64,000 nucleotides of DNA from Sphingobacteriia bacterium (lineage in GTDB: Bacteria > Bacteroidota > Bacteroidia > Bacteroidales > UBA7960), in the NCBI GenBank assembly GCA_011390785.1, contig JAABRR010000004.1:62001-126000 (forward strand), given 5' to 3'. Within the stretch, counting starts at the first letter, position 1; each line of letters begins with the position of its first letter. Below are positions 1 through 9,483 of the stretch, one piece after another. The notes below the pieces were generated by a model, which was given only the letters and a program-made list of their open reading frames with translations, did no database searches and had not been told where the DNA came from. The translations under genes were made by a program, and so were the position numbers.

Positions 1-2539
1 AAATTGAAGAACAGCCTGTTGCATTGGCCACCATCATACGGTCGCCATAAAGCTGGGTAATAAGCTTGATGTAGGGGGTTTCGCCACAACCTGCACAGGC
101 GCCGCTAAACTCGAACAATGGTTGAGCAAACTGACTGTTTTTAACTGTAGCTGCCTTATCTTGCAGTGTATCTTTGTAAGTTACATTATTAATGATAGTA
201 TCCCACCGTTGGTCTTCGTGCATTTGCGATTCGAGCGACTTCATTATGAGGGCCTTTTCAGGTGCCGGGCAAACATCAGCGCAGTTACCACAACCGGTGC
301 AGTCAAGCGGACTTACCTGCATGCGGTATTTATAACCAGCAAGCTTACCTTTTGTAATATCAATTACAGGGGTATCTTCACCAATTTTTTTCATTTCTTC
401 ATCATCCATCAGGAAAGGACGGATAACGGCATGTGGACAAACATAAGCACACTGGTTACACTGGATGCAGTGCTCTAGTTGCCATTCAGGAACATGCACA
501 GCAATACCACGCTTTTCATATGCAGTGGTTCCAGCTGGAAAAGTGCCATCTTCGCGATCCAGAAAGGCACTTACAGGCAGGTCGTCTCCCTTTTGCGCAT
601 TGATGGGGAATACCATATCGCGGATAAATTCAGGAATATCATCGCGTTTGGCTTCAGGTTTTATAACAATGTTTTTCCATTCAGCAGGAACATCAACTTT
701 AGTAACTTCAGCACCTTTGTCAACTGCAGCATTATTCATGTTTACAATCTCTTCCCCTTTCATTCCATAAGATTTCTTGATGGCATTTTTCATTTCTGTC
801 ATCGATTTTTCGTAAGGAATTACTTCAGTCACTTTGAAGAATGCAGATTGCATAATAGTATTGGTGCGGTTACCTAAACCAATTTCTTCTGCAATGGCTG
901 TAGCGTTTATGATATAAAACTTAACATCATTTTTAGCCATATATTTTTTCATATGGTCGGGAAGACGTTTTTTTGTTTCTTCCACATCCCATATTGAATT
1001 CAAAAGGAAAATACCACCTTTTTTCAAACCTTTAAGCATATCATATTTTTCGAGATATGCAGGTACGTGGCAAGCTACAAAATCGGCGCTATTTACCAGG
1101 TAAGGTGAGCGAATTGGGGAGTCACCAAAACGAAGGTGAGAAACAGTTATACCACCAGATTTTTTTGAATCGTAGCTAAAATATCCCTGTGCATATTTAT
1201 CGGTTGAGTCGCCAATAATTTTGATTGAGTTTTTATTGGCACCCACGGTACCATCAGAACCCAGACCATAAAATTTGGCTGCGTAGTTACCTTTGGGAGA
1301 CACGTCAACTTCTTCACCAAGAGGTAAAGATTTGAAAGTAACATCGTCATTAATACCCACGGTAAATTGGTTTTTAGGCTCATTCATTTTGCTGTTTTCA
1401 AATACAGCAATCATGTGTTGGGGAGTGGTATCTTTCGAACTGAGACCATAACGGCCACCATATACTTCAGGAGCATTGGGATTGCCATAATACATCTCGC
1501 GAATATCAAGATATAAAGGATCACCATTAGCACCAGGTTCTTTGGTACGGTCCAGTGCAGTAATTCTTTTTACCGTTTTTGGCATTACCTTGAGTAAATA
1601 TTTGGCGCTGAAAGGTCTGTATAAATGAACGCTAACCAAACCCACTTTTTCACCTTTAGCCATCAGGTAATCGATGGTTTCTTTAAGGGTTTCGGTGACA
1701 GATCCCATAGCTACAACTACATGTTCTGCATCAGCAGCACCGTAATAGCTAAATGGGTGGTATTCGCGTCCGGTAAGTTTTGTCATTTCCTGCATGTATT
1801 CTTCAACCATATCAGGAAGTACATCGTAAAAACGGTTGGCTGCTTCTCTTGATTGGAAGTAGATGTCAGGGTTTTGAGCGGTACCTCGGGTAACAGGATG
1901 TTCAGGGTTGAGCGCTCTGTCGCGAAATTCCTGAACTGCTTTCATATCTAAAAAGCCCTTAAGGTCATCCTGATCGCATGCTTCAACTTTTTGAATTTCA
2001 TGTGAAGTACGAAAACCATCAAAGAAATGCAGGAAAGGTACTCTTGATTTGATAGCAGCCAGGTGGGCAATAGGGGCAATATCCATTATTTCCTGAACAC
2101 TTCCGGTTGCCAGCATGGCGAAACCGGTTTGGCGGGTACTCATTACATCTGAATGGTCGCCAAAAATTGAAAGGGCCTGAGCAGCGAGGCTACGGGCCGA
2201 AACATGGAAAACTCCGGGAAGTAATTCACCCGAAATTTTGTACATATTAGGAATCATTAGCAACAAACCCTGAGAGGCTGTGTAGGTACTGGTAAGAGCA
2301 CCCGCTTGTAAAGAACCGTGCACTGCACCGGCAGCTCCCGCTTCCGATTGCATTTCAACAAGTTTTACTTCTTCCCCGAAGATGTTTTTGCGTCCTTTTG
2401 AAGCCCACTCATCAACATTTTCAGCCATATTGGATGAAGGGGTAATGGGGTAAATGGCCGCTACTTCACTAAACATGTATGCAACATGAGAAGCTGCATA
2501 GTTTCCGTCACATGTAATAAAATTTTTCTTTTTAGTCAT
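1..2539 (-). CDS. nifJ: Pyruvate:ferredoxin (flavodoxin) oxidoreductase, C-terminus cut by window edge
   Basis: Oxidatively decarboxylates pyruvate with CoA to acetyl-CoA and CO2, reducing ferredoxin; a cytoplasmic key enzyme of anaerobic metabolism. About 846 of the roughly 1180 residues typical of the single-chain family are present. The N-terminus reads MTKKKNFITCDGNYAASHVA, with the pyrimidine-binding motif AIYPITPSS soon after. Two ferredoxin clusters are visible near residues 690-750 (HCIQCNQCAYVCPH and DCTGCGNCADVCPA), followed by the start of the TPP domain with GACAGCGETP and NATGCSS, where the window ends. ATG at 2539 was chosen because it gives the conserved N-terminus and lies about 60 bases from a -7 promoter element on the same strand. 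The reading frame is intact as far as it can be followed; the TPP-binding GDGW region is outside the window. Identification is firm. Confidence 0.97.
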   Translation of the reverse strand, partial: MTKKKNFITCDGNYAASHVAYMFSEVAAIYPITPSSNMAENVDEWASKGRKNIFGEEVKLVEMQSEAGAAGAVHGSLQAGALTSTYTASQGLLLMIPNMYKISGELLPGVFHVSARSLAAQALSIFGDHSDVMSTRQTGFAMLATGSVQEIMDIAPIAHLAAIKSRVPFLHFFDGFRTSHEIQKVEACDQDDLKGFLDMKAVQEFRDRALNPEHPVTRGTAQNPDIYFQSREAANRFYDVLPDMVEEYMQEMTKLTGREYHPFSYYGAADAEHVVVAMGSVTETLKETIDYLMAKGEKVGLVSVHLYRPFSAKYLLKVMPKTVKRITALDRTKEPGANGDPLYLDIREMYYGNPNAPEVYGGRYGLSSKDTTPQHMIAVFENSKMNEPKNQFTVGINDDVTFKSLPLGEEVDVSPKGNYAAKFYGLGSDGTVGANKNSIKIIGDSTDKYAQGYFSYDSKKSGGITVSHLRFGDSPIRSPYLVNSADFVACHVPAYLEKYDMLKGLKKGGIFLLNSIWDVEETKKRLPDHMKKYMAKNDVKFYIINATAIAEEIGLGNRTNTIMQSAFFKVTEVIPYEKSMTEMKNAIKKSYGMKGEEIVNMNNAAVDKGAEVTKVDVPAEWKNIVIKPEAKRDDIPEFIRDMVFPINAQKGDDLPVSAFLDREDGTFPAGTTAYEKRGIAVHVPEWQLEHCIQCNQCAYVCPHAVIRPFLMDDEEMKKIGEDTPVIDITKGKLAGYKYRMQVSPLDCTGCGNCADVCPAPEKALIMKSLESQMHEDQRWDTIINNVTYKDTLQDKAATVKNSQFAQPLFEFSGACAGCGETPYIKLITQLYGDRMMVANATGCSSI

Positions 2540-2600
2540 AAGTTGTCTTTTTAAAAACAGTCATATATGTTAGGCATTTTGCTCTACCTGTTTCACGGCG

Positions 2601-2608
2601 CAAAATTA
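2601..2608 (-). promoter_or_regulatory. Candidate -7 promoter element for nifJ
   Basis: Read on the minus strand this is TAATTTTG, a perfect match to the Bacteroidota -7 consensus TAnnTTTG, about 60 bases upstream of the nifJ ATG. No clear TTG was found 19-21 bases further upstream, so the -33 half is weak. Confidence 0.5.
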
Positions 2609-2681
2609 CTAAAAAAGTTTAATGGTTTTATTCTTAATTCTTATTTATAACGATTATAGATAGCAATAAACAGGAGAGTTG

Positions 2682-4805
2682 TTAATTAAAAAACATCCAT
2701 GAAACCCCAAATTTAAACATTGATTCAGGAATAGGATAAAACGGAATGTCGTAATGTGGCCGAACATCAAATATCATCCCAAGTAGGTTTTGATATTTTA
2801 TGAACAACCTGGCGTTGCTGATCTTTCCGTTCCAGAAAAAATCTACCAGGTACTTGTTGTTCATCAAATGTTGATCCTGTATATAAAACCCCCTTGAAAC
2901 CGGCATATAGGCCATGGCATTATACCCGGTGTTGAAATGAAAATCGAAACCAAACTGATTTACCAGTGCATTATCGAAGAATCCAATATTAAAAGCGATA
3001 GAATGGTAGGAAATAAATGTGGGGTAGTCTTCAAAATTCTCGCTGGTGGATTGCTGCAGCAGAATATGGTTCCTGAATCCAAATCTTCCCAGCCTGACAT
3101 CGCTATATGCTCCCAGGCTGAAAAAACTAAGTTCAAAATTGTTTTGCACGGGTAATGCGTCTTTTCCCAGATATACCATTCTGTCGAGTAAATAATAATT
3201 GCCTTCGAGTTTTACCCAGGGTAAATATAACCGGGCTTTAAGGTTTACAATCTGCATTTTACGAAAGTTATTGTCCCAGCGAATATTGTTTACCGAAAGA
3301 TGGTTATAAAAATAAGGGGATTCCGTTAATGAATAATTGAGAGAAGATTCGAGATGATATTTTTTACCAGGTTGTCCTACGTTTAAGAAAACACCTGCAT
3401 GTAGGTCTTCATCGTTATAACCTCCAATGGTTGCATTGGCGTGGCCACCGAATGATAGAAAAAGTCGCTGGTCTGATTGCAATTCTATCCCCTGTATTAA
3501 GGAATTAAAGGTTTCACGCGAATGGTAGTAGATCCTATCTCCATCATCATTATTTACAGGGTCATCAGCGGGGCGCACATCGGGTTGCTGAATGGTATTA
3601 ATGCTGTGTTTTAAAAAAAGCTTGAAGTTAAAAGGGAAGGTACCCCTTCCGCTACTTAAAGGAAAGTTTGACCATGATATCTGATTTTCAATTCGATGCA
3701 CTGCAGTGGAATCGAATGTGCTTGTGGAATCGAGTCTCGGGAAATCATAAAATGAATAGGGCTCTGCCTGATCATTATGCACAAATGCAGTGCGTTGGTA
3801 AGTAAAATCATGATTGAATCTTCCCAGATTGATGAATCTTTCTGTTTCTGCAGAATCTCCATTAATATAAAAACCTGTTTGGTAAAAATGTCGCAGGTTA
3901 ACAGAAAGATCGCGTACCCATGATTCGGCCCGGTAAAGAAATACACTATCTCTGACAGGATCTTGCTCAAAACTTTCAAAATTCTTTAATCCACCACTTT
4001 CCTGATTTCTGACACGATTAAGTATAAAGCTGCCCAAAGCCTGGTATCTCTTATCCTGGCTAAGGTAATCTGCTGTAAGGTTTAGATTGGTATTTCCAGA
4101 TGCCAGCCGGCTGAAGGCTCCGGGAGATTGCACAATTCTGTATTGAAAAGCCATGGTAAAGTTTTCCATAAGTTTTTGGGCATGTTTGGCATAAAACAGC
4201 TGCTCACGATTGCCGCCTGTTATGTAAAACAGATCGGTAAAAACGTGTTTTGGACGATAAAACTTCAGATCATTATGGGCAATAAGGTAATTTCCATAGA
4301 GTTTTCTGTCGTTTATTTTAAGTCCTGTCGAAAGATCAGGAGAAAATTTCAAATATCTGTGTGCATGCCCGGGGTTTCCCTTATCAGCAAAAAAGTAAGT
4401 ATTTTCAGCAGCGAAATCATACATTTGAAACCCCAGCAAAGTAGTATCTACGTAATTTGGAGTAAGGGCAAACGGGTTTTGTAGTTGCTCTTCTGTATAC
4501 CAGGGAATTGCCGATTTAGGAAGATCAATTCCTGCAGAATCAGAAGGAATATTGATACTTCTGGTGGGGCGGTTGGCAGATCTTTGTGATACAGGTTCTC
4601 TGGCTGGTAATGAATCAATGACTGCAGAATCTAATGTTGCAGCAGGAGCTAAGGTATCGGGCGCAGAGAACGGACGTATTATCGTATCGTACACTGTACG
4701 CGGCTGTCCAAATGTTTGATAAATAGTTACTCTACCACCTGTTAAAAGGATAACCAGAACAATAAAGCTTTGTAGAATGATCAATATCCGAAAACAACGG
4801 TGCAT
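2682..4805 (-). CDS. Putative porin (Bacteroidota outer-membrane beta-barrel)
   Basis: Probably an outer-membrane barrel of the Bacteroidota 'putative porin' family. The reading frame extends to a TTG at 4826, but the ATG at 4805 gives a basic residue followed by a hydrophobic helix (MHRCFRILIILQSFIVLVIL), as expected for a signal peptide or anchor, so it is preferred (707 residues). A proline/serine-rich linker covers about residues 40-95. The rest is rich in alternating aromatic/polar strands (for example LSFFSLGAYSDVRLGRFGF), and the protein ends on FKFGVSWMFFN, a typical barrel-closing strand with terminal aromatic residues. No TonB plug domain is evident. It lies alone between nifJ and an S9 peptidase, all on the minus strand. 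Substrate cannot be read from sequence. Confidence 0.75.
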   Translation of the reverse strand: MHRCFRILIILQSFIVLVILLTGGRVTIYQTFGQPRTVYDTIIRPFSAPDTLAPAATLDSAVIDSLPAREPVSQRSANRPTRSINIPSDSAGIDLPKSAIPWYTEEQLQNPFALTPNYVDTTLLGFQMYDFAAENTYFFADKGNPGHAHRYLKFSPDLSTGLKINDRKLYGNYLIAHNDLKFYRPKHVFTDLFYITGGNREQLFYAKHAQKLMENFTMAFQYRIVQSPGAFSRLASGNTNLNLTADYLSQDKRYQALGSFILNRVRNQESGGLKNFESFEQDPVRDSVFLYRAESWVRDLSVNLRHFYQTGFYINGDSAETERFINLGRFNHDFTYQRTAFVHNDQAEPYSFYDFPRLDSTSTFDSTAVHRIENQISWSNFPLSSGRGTFPFNFKLFLKHSINTIQQPDVRPADDPVNNDDGDRIYYHSRETFNSLIQGIELQSDQRLFLSFGGHANATIGGYNDEDLHAGVFLNVGQPGKKYHLESSLNYSLTESPYFYNHLSVNNIRWDNNFRKMQIVNLKARLYLPWVKLEGNYYLLDRMVYLGKDALPVQNNFELSFFSLGAYSDVRLGRFGFRNHILLQQSTSENFEDYPTFISYHSIAFNIGFFDNALVNQFGFDFHFNTGYNAMAYMPVSRGFYIQDQHLMNNKYLVDFFWNGKISNARLFIKYQNLLGMIFDVRPHYDIPFYPIPESMFKFGVSWMFFN

Positions 4806-4909
4806 AGAATAACTTGTAGAAATCAATAAAATATCTGGATTATTTTTGGCAAAGGTTACTAAATTTTAGAAAAGAAACGTGAATATGATCAATAGATTGT
4901 CTTTTTTTA

Positions 4910-6946
4910 TTATAAGGTTTTCAACCACTGGTCCAACCATTTAAAAAATTCCCTTTGCCATAAAATGCCATTCTGAGGTTGCAGGATCCAATGATTTTCA
5001 TTGGGGAACACAACCAATTTGCTGGGTATACCTTTCATTTGGGCAATGTTGTATGCCTGCATACCCTCTGCTAAAGGTACCCGGTAATCAAGAGCTCCAT
5101 GGGTTATCATAATAGGTGTATCCCAATTTTGCACAAATCTGTGAGCAGAAAAATCGTAGCTGTGCGGGCGGGGTTGTTCCCAATATGGGCCACCTATATC
5201 ATGATTGGCAAAAAAAAGTTCTTCGGTGGTTCCATACCAACTTTCGAAATTAAACATGCCGCTGTGGGCAATAAATGCTTTAAACAATCCATCGTGGTTT
5301 CCTGCAAGCCAGAATACTGAGAATCCGCCATAACTGGCACCTACAGCGCCCAAACGGGTTTCGTCTATGTAGGATTCTTTACTCACTTCTCGGGCCGCTG
5401 TGAGCAAATCCTGCATATTTTGGCCGCCATAATCCTGACTTATCTGGTCGTTCCATTCCTGCCCGAATGTGGGTAAACCGCGTCGGTTGGGAGCAATTAT
5501 CACATAATCATTGGCAGCCATCATCTGGAAATTCCAACGATAGGAAAAAAACTGGCTAACAGCACTTTGCGGGCCGCCGCCGCAATAGAGCAATGCAGGA
5601 TACTTTTTATTGGGATTAAAATTTGGTGGAACAATTACCCAAACCAACATTTGCTTACCATCGGTAGTTTCAATCCACTTCTGCTCAACTCTTCCCATTT
5701 GAATTTTTTCAAATACGGGGGCATTTACCTGTGTAATCTGCTTTTGTTTGCCATCACTGATATTGATGCTGAAAATTTCAACCGGAGCTGACATGCTCAT
5801 TCGTTCACCAACCAATTTGTCTTGCGCCACGGCTATTGAATTGTAATTATGCCAACCATCGGTTATTTGTTTAATCTCTCCGGTGGCCATTGAAAGACTG
5901 TAAATTTGGTATGTAGCATTATGGCCGCTAATAAAGTACAAAGTTTGGCTGTCACCAGACCAGGTAAAACTTCCGGAACTCTGATCAAAGTTCTCGGTAT
6001 AATCACGATAAAAGCCTGTTTCCATATCCATTATCATGATCCGCTCTTTATCAGATTCAAAACCTGGAGTTTTCATACTAACCCACGCCATGTATTTTCC
6101 ATCAGGCGAAAAAACAGGATATTTGTCGTAGCCGGGATTAAAATCAGTAAGATTTGTTGATTGCTGGTTTTCAATATCATAGAGATAAATGTCTGAATTG
6201 GTGCTTATGGCAGCATCAATACCTGTTTCTTTTTTACTGGTGTAAGCTATTTTCTTTCCGTCGGGTGTAAAGCTTATCTGATCTATGCCACCAAAGGGCG
6301 GGAGTGGGGAATGGAATTTTTCTCCATCCATTAAATCAATATACCTGCCCACATTGCCATCAGAATATGGTGCAATAAAAACATGACTAAATGAATAATT
6401 GTGCCATTTGTCCCAGTGTCTATACATAAGATCATCATAAATTAATGCATCGGAAAGCGGGAGATCTTTATGAATATCTTTGGGGGAATTTTCAAGCTTT
6501 ACACTTTTTACAAAAAAGATGTGTTTCATGTCAGGGCTATAATTAAAACCGGAAATTCCCCCCGGAATTTGGCTTACCTGTGTTTGATCGGTTCCGTCAA
6601 TATTCATTTCCCAGAGTTGGTTATTTCCACTTTGAGCACTTATGTAGCCAATTTTTTTACCATCAGGCCGCCATTTCTCATTTGACTCACCCGTAGTAGT
6701 ATTGGTGAGGTTTACAGGAGTACCGCCTTCTGAAGCTATCAGATAAATATCGCGGTTACTTTTTCCTGTTTCTATATTATAATAGGTAACACCAAATATT
6801 ACATTTTTTTCGTCGGGCGATACTTCCAAGCCGCTTACACGGCCAAATTCCCATAAGGTTTCCGGTGTCATAGCTTGTTTTTGGGCAAAAATTGAATGTG
6901 TCATTAAAATGATAAAAACATAAATAATACTAATTGAAAGCTTCAT
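4910..6946 (-). CDS. S9 family serine peptidase (prolyl oligopeptidase/DPP-like), exported
   Basis: Predicted periplasmic peptidase cleaving short peptides, possibly a dipeptidyl or acylaminoacyl peptidase. Residues 1-21 form a signal peptide ending SIFAQ. Residues about 40-400 contain repeated WD40/PD40 propeller blades (SPDEKNVIFG, RPDGKKIGYI, SPDGKYMAWV). The C-terminal alpha/beta-hydrolase domain has the nucleophile motif GASYGG (Ser538), Asp620 in GALDYRVP and His652 in NENHW, a complete catalytic triad in the order expected for S9. The length of 678 residues fits the S9B/S9C families. It stands as its own unit; the ATG at 6946 begins a normal signal peptide. The exact peptide specificity cannot be decided. 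Confidence 0.93.
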   Translation of the reverse strand: MKLSISIIYVFIILMTHSIFAQKQAMTPETLWEFGRVSGLEVSPDEKNVIFGVTYYNIETGKSNRDIYLIASEGGTPVNLTNTTTGESNEKWRPDGKKIGYISAQSGNNQLWEMNIDGTDQTQVSQIPGGISGFNYSPDMKHIFFVKSVKLENSPKDIHKDLPLSDALIYDDLMYRHWDKWHNYSFSHVFIAPYSDGNVGRYIDLMDGEKFHSPLPPFGGIDQISFTPDGKKIAYTSKKETGIDAAISTNSDIYLYDIENQQSTNLTDFNPGYDKYPVFSPDGKYMAWVSMKTPGFESDKERIMIMDMETGFYRDYTENFDQSSGSFTWSGDSQTLYFISGHNATYQIYSLSMATGEIKQITDGWHNYNSIAVAQDKLVGERMSMSAPVEIFSINISDGKQKQITQVNAPVFEKIQMGRVEQKWIETTDGKQMLVWVIVPPNFNPNKKYPALLYCGGGPQSAVSQFFSYRWNFQMMAANDYVIIAPNRRGLPTFGQEWNDQISQDYGGQNMQDLLTAAREVSKESYIDETRLGAVGASYGGFSVFWLAGNHDGLFKAFIAHSGMFNFESWYGTTEELFFANHDIGGPYWEQPRPHSYDFSAHRFVQNWDTPIMITHGALDYRVPLAEGMQAYNIAQMKGIPSKLVVFPNENHWILQPQNGILWQREFFKWLDQWLKTL

Positions 6947-6983
6947 GGTAATTGATTTTACGGTTTGCTATTGTTTTTGCCAG

Positions 6984-6991
6984 CAAAAATA
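6984..6991 (-). promoter_or_regulatory. Candidate -7 element for the S9 peptidase
   Basis: Minus-strand TATTTTTG fits TAnnTTTG, about 40 bases upstream of the peptidase ATG. No well-spaced TTG was found. Confidence 0.4.
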
Positions 6992-7093
6992 ACAGGAAAA
7001 AACAAAATACCACTTAACTCATTGCAAATATTGGTTTTTTAGAGAACTTCTAAAATATATGAAAATTATCATCAATAATTGCCTTTAAGTCAT

Positions 7094-7101
7094 TACTTTT
7101 G
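7094..7101 (+). promoter_or_regulatory. Candidate -7 element for the cold-shock gene
   Basis: TACTTTTG fits TAnnTTTG. It lies about 178 bases before the ATG, implying a long untranslated leader. A -33 TTG at the proper distance is not evident. Confidence 0.4.
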
Positions 7102-7278
7102 TATCCAATTGTATTTGCATTGAATGGACTCCTAACTGCGTCCGAAATTTTTTTCCATAGCCATCTTACCCGGGAAGTATATTTAACAGGCAAATATCTG
7201 AAACCAAATTTTATTCTTCTGGCTCATTTTAAGATGTTGCCAGGTTATTCAATCACTAAATTATTATAACTATAAACT

Positions 7279-7734
7279 ATGGGTAGATCACAACAAACAT
7301 TTAATAAAAAGGAAAACGAGAAGAAAAAACTAAAAAAGAAAAAGGATAAAGAAAAAAAACGCGAAGAGCGTAAAGGTGATTCTGATAAGGGAAAAAGTGT
7401 AGAAGAAATGTTTGCTTATGTTGATGAGCACGGAAATATCACATCAACACCCCCTGATCCGGATAAGAAAACAGAGATCAATGCAGAAGATATTGAAATT
7501 GGTGTGTCGCGCCGGGATGATATTGAAGAAGATCCAATTCATCGTGGAACAGTTTCCTTTTTTAATGATTCCAAAGGATATGGATTTATTAAAGATCATG
7601 ACTCACAGGAGAGTATTTTTGTTCATATCAATAATATTCTCGATCCTGTAAAAGAAGGCAGTAAGGTTCAATTTGAAACAGAGAGAGGACCCAGGGGAAT
7701 GAATGCCATTAATGTAAAACTATCAGCTGAATAA
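7279..7734 (+). CDS. Cold-shock domain protein with lysine-rich N-terminal extension
   Basis: Predicted single-stranded nucleic-acid-binding protein, probably an RNA chaperone. Residues 1-40 are extremely lysine- and glutamate-rich (KKKLKKKKDKEKKREERK) and probably unstructured. Residues about 88-150 form a cold-shock domain, with RNP1 in KGYGFIKD and RNP2 in SIFVHINNI. The total of 151 residues is about twice a classical CspA and matches the longer Bacteroidota type. It is transcribed alone and converges on the acyl-CoA dehydrogenase gene with only 6 bases between the two stop codons. The long leader upstream is compatible with the RNA-structure control known for cold-shock genes, but that is inference. 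Confidence 0.93.
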   Translation: MGRSQQTFNKKENEKKKLKKKKDKEKKREERKGDSDKGKSVEEMFAYVDEHGNITSTPPDPDKKTEINAEDIEIGVSRRDDIEEDPIHRGTVSFFNDSKGYGFIKDHDSQESIFVHINNILDPVKEGSKVQFETERGPRGMNAINVKLSAE

Positions 7735-7740
7735 GCCATT

Positions 7741-9291
7741 TTAATGTTGAAAATAGTTCAGCCATGAGCTATTTTCCTCATAATTTTCAATTACCATGGG
7801 GGTTTCAGAATTGTGAAAACCATTTAGCAGAGCACTAACCTCATGTTTTAGAACTGATAGTCCATTCTCAATTAAATCATATCGAAAGCCTTTCTCTCCA
7901 AGATTAATTACCATTTCGAAAGATACTATTCTGCCTAATATCTGGCCCAATTCAACCATTTTTCGTTGTGGTAATTGGGTTTTTAGTTCAAAATCTACCA
8001 GATTTTTGATCTGACTTGCAGATTTGGAGGTAAGGCTAAATCTACTTAAAAATTGATAAAGATTACTTTCTTTACCTTTTTTCATCATCTTGATAAAATT
8101 TTCAGATATCTGTGTATATAAAATGTCATTAGAACCTTCAAATATCTGAAAGGGTCGGCTGTCTATCAGGCTTCGGCCGGCAATATGGTTTAAACGATAA
8201 GCAGTAGCTCCAAATAGTTGAGTTACTGATTGTGCAGCATCTTGCATCAGATCAGTAATTACACTTTTTATTGAATTTGCTTCAAAGCCATTACCAGACA
8301 AATCAGCATTTAGATCTTCTTTTTCACTGGTATTGAGGCACATGGCTGAGCATATTGTGTACGATGCCTGTAGTTTAGTTATTCTTTGCTGCACCTGATC
8401 ATGCTCGATAAGAGGCTTTCCACCAATCCGTCTTTCCTTTGTAAAGGCAATGGCTTCATCAAGCAATCGATGAAGAAACCCCATCGCCATACCCGGAAAT
8501 TGAAGTCTGCTGCGATGCAGAAGGTCAAGCATCATTTTGATACCAGTGGTATGGGGTACAAGTTTTTGGACTTCAGGGATTTGTACATTTATCCGGTTTC
8601 TTCCATAGGGAATCTGATAAAGTCCCAGATTTTTATATAACTCCTCTACTTCAATTTGTTGGCCGGGGCTGTTTACATCACATATAAAAAAGTCAATATC
8701 ACGCTTTAAATCTCCGGCAGGTGTTTTTTCCCTGGCTGTAAGCAACCAATATTCAGCCCATCCCGTAAGTCCTGCCCAGTGTTTTAAACCTTTTACGTTA
8801 TATCCATTACCTGAACGAATGTAGTACGATTGCATATTTAAGGCATCACTTCCATATCCAGGTTCAGTTATCATTAGCCCACCCATATGTTGATGATTAA
8901 GAAAGCGATCGAAGATAGGTTGTTTTACTTCTTCGCGGGCATACTTAACAACAGGTTGCAGAAAAAGAGCCAGGTTTATTCCAAAAGTAAGAGACATAGC
9001 AAACGATTCATATGATGCAGCAGCTAAGGTAGCAAGTACTTCGTTTGTTTTACCGCCACGCCCACCGTAGGCTTCTGGTATTGCAACTGCTAAGGGATTT
9101 GCTCCCATAATTTCTCTCATTACGAAAGGAGGCATACCCCTTTTTAAAGCCAACTCATCTATATTAGCGCGTGTGCGAAATACATTTTTCATTCTGGCTC
9201 TCAGATCATCTAAAAAATCATTGAAAGGGATAGATTGAAATACTGATGAAGAATTTTGGGTTTTAATTGATGGGCTGGTGGCTAAATTCAT
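7741..9291 (-). CDS. Acyl-CoA dehydrogenase family protein
   Basis: Flavoprotein predicted to introduce a trans-2,3 double bond into an acyl-CoA. The 516 residues contain an N-terminal helical part with AIPEAYGGRGGKTNEVLA (about 70-87), a middle beta domain with the FAD/substrate motif MITEPGYGSDALN (about 140) and KGLKHWAGLTGWAEYW, and a C-terminal helical domain with QIFEGSNDILYTQISE, whose Glu sits where the catalytic base lies in many family members. The protein is longer than a typical ~380-residue dehydrogenase and has an extra C-terminal helical segment. No electron-transfer flavoprotein genes are adjacent. Substrate chain length is unknown. Confidence 0.88.
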   Translation of the reverse strand: MNLATSPSIKTQNSSSVFQSIPFNDFLDDLRARMKNVFRTRANIDELALKRGMPPFVMREIMGANPLAVAIPEAYGGRGGKTNEVLATLAAASYESFAMSLTFGINLALFLQPVVKYAREEVKQPIFDRFLNHQHMGGLMITEPGYGSDALNMQSYYIRSGNGYNVKGLKHWAGLTGWAEYWLLTAREKTPAGDLKRDIDFFICDVNSPGQQIEVEELYKNLGLYQIPYGRNRINVQIPEVQKLVPHTTGIKMMLDLLHRSRLQFPGMAMGFLHRLLDEAIAFTKERRIGGKPLIEHDQVQQRITKLQASYTICSAMCLNTSEKEDLNADLSGNGFEANSIKSVITDLMQDAAQSVTQLFGATAYRLNHIAGRSLIDSRPFQIFEGSNDILYTQISENFIKMMKKGKESNLYQFLSRFSLTSKSASQIKNLVDFELKTQLPQRKMVELGQILGRIVSFEMVINLGEKGFRYDLIENGLSVLKHEVSALLNGFHNSETPMVIENYEENSSWLNYFQH

Positions 9292-9483
9292 TCTTAAAAT
9301 TTGAAACAGTTAAAATTCTTTTTTTACAACAAAAAAATAGTAAATAAAGGTAATATAAATTAAACAAACATTCAAAAGGATACTAATGAATTGGATTAAT
9401 TTAAAACAAACCCCAATCATTAATTTTTAAACCAAAAAACATTATCAATGGATTTAAAAAAAATTCTTAAAAGGAATAGTTGG

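Larger units (their letters stand above)
6947..7278. other. Divergent intergenic region between S9 peptidase and cold-shock gene
   Basis: About 330 bases without a coding region. It holds a candidate minus-strand -7 element for the peptidase (6984-6991), a candidate plus-strand -7 element for the cold-shock gene (7094-7101), and a roughly 170-base leader in front of the cold-shock start codon. No RNA gene or repeat was recognised. Confidence 0.6.

Noticed and set aside
122-877. Several plus-strand open frames opposite nifJ (122-478, 465-770, 479-877)
   Set aside because: They lie antisense to a fully conserved nifJ frame and show no family resemblance.
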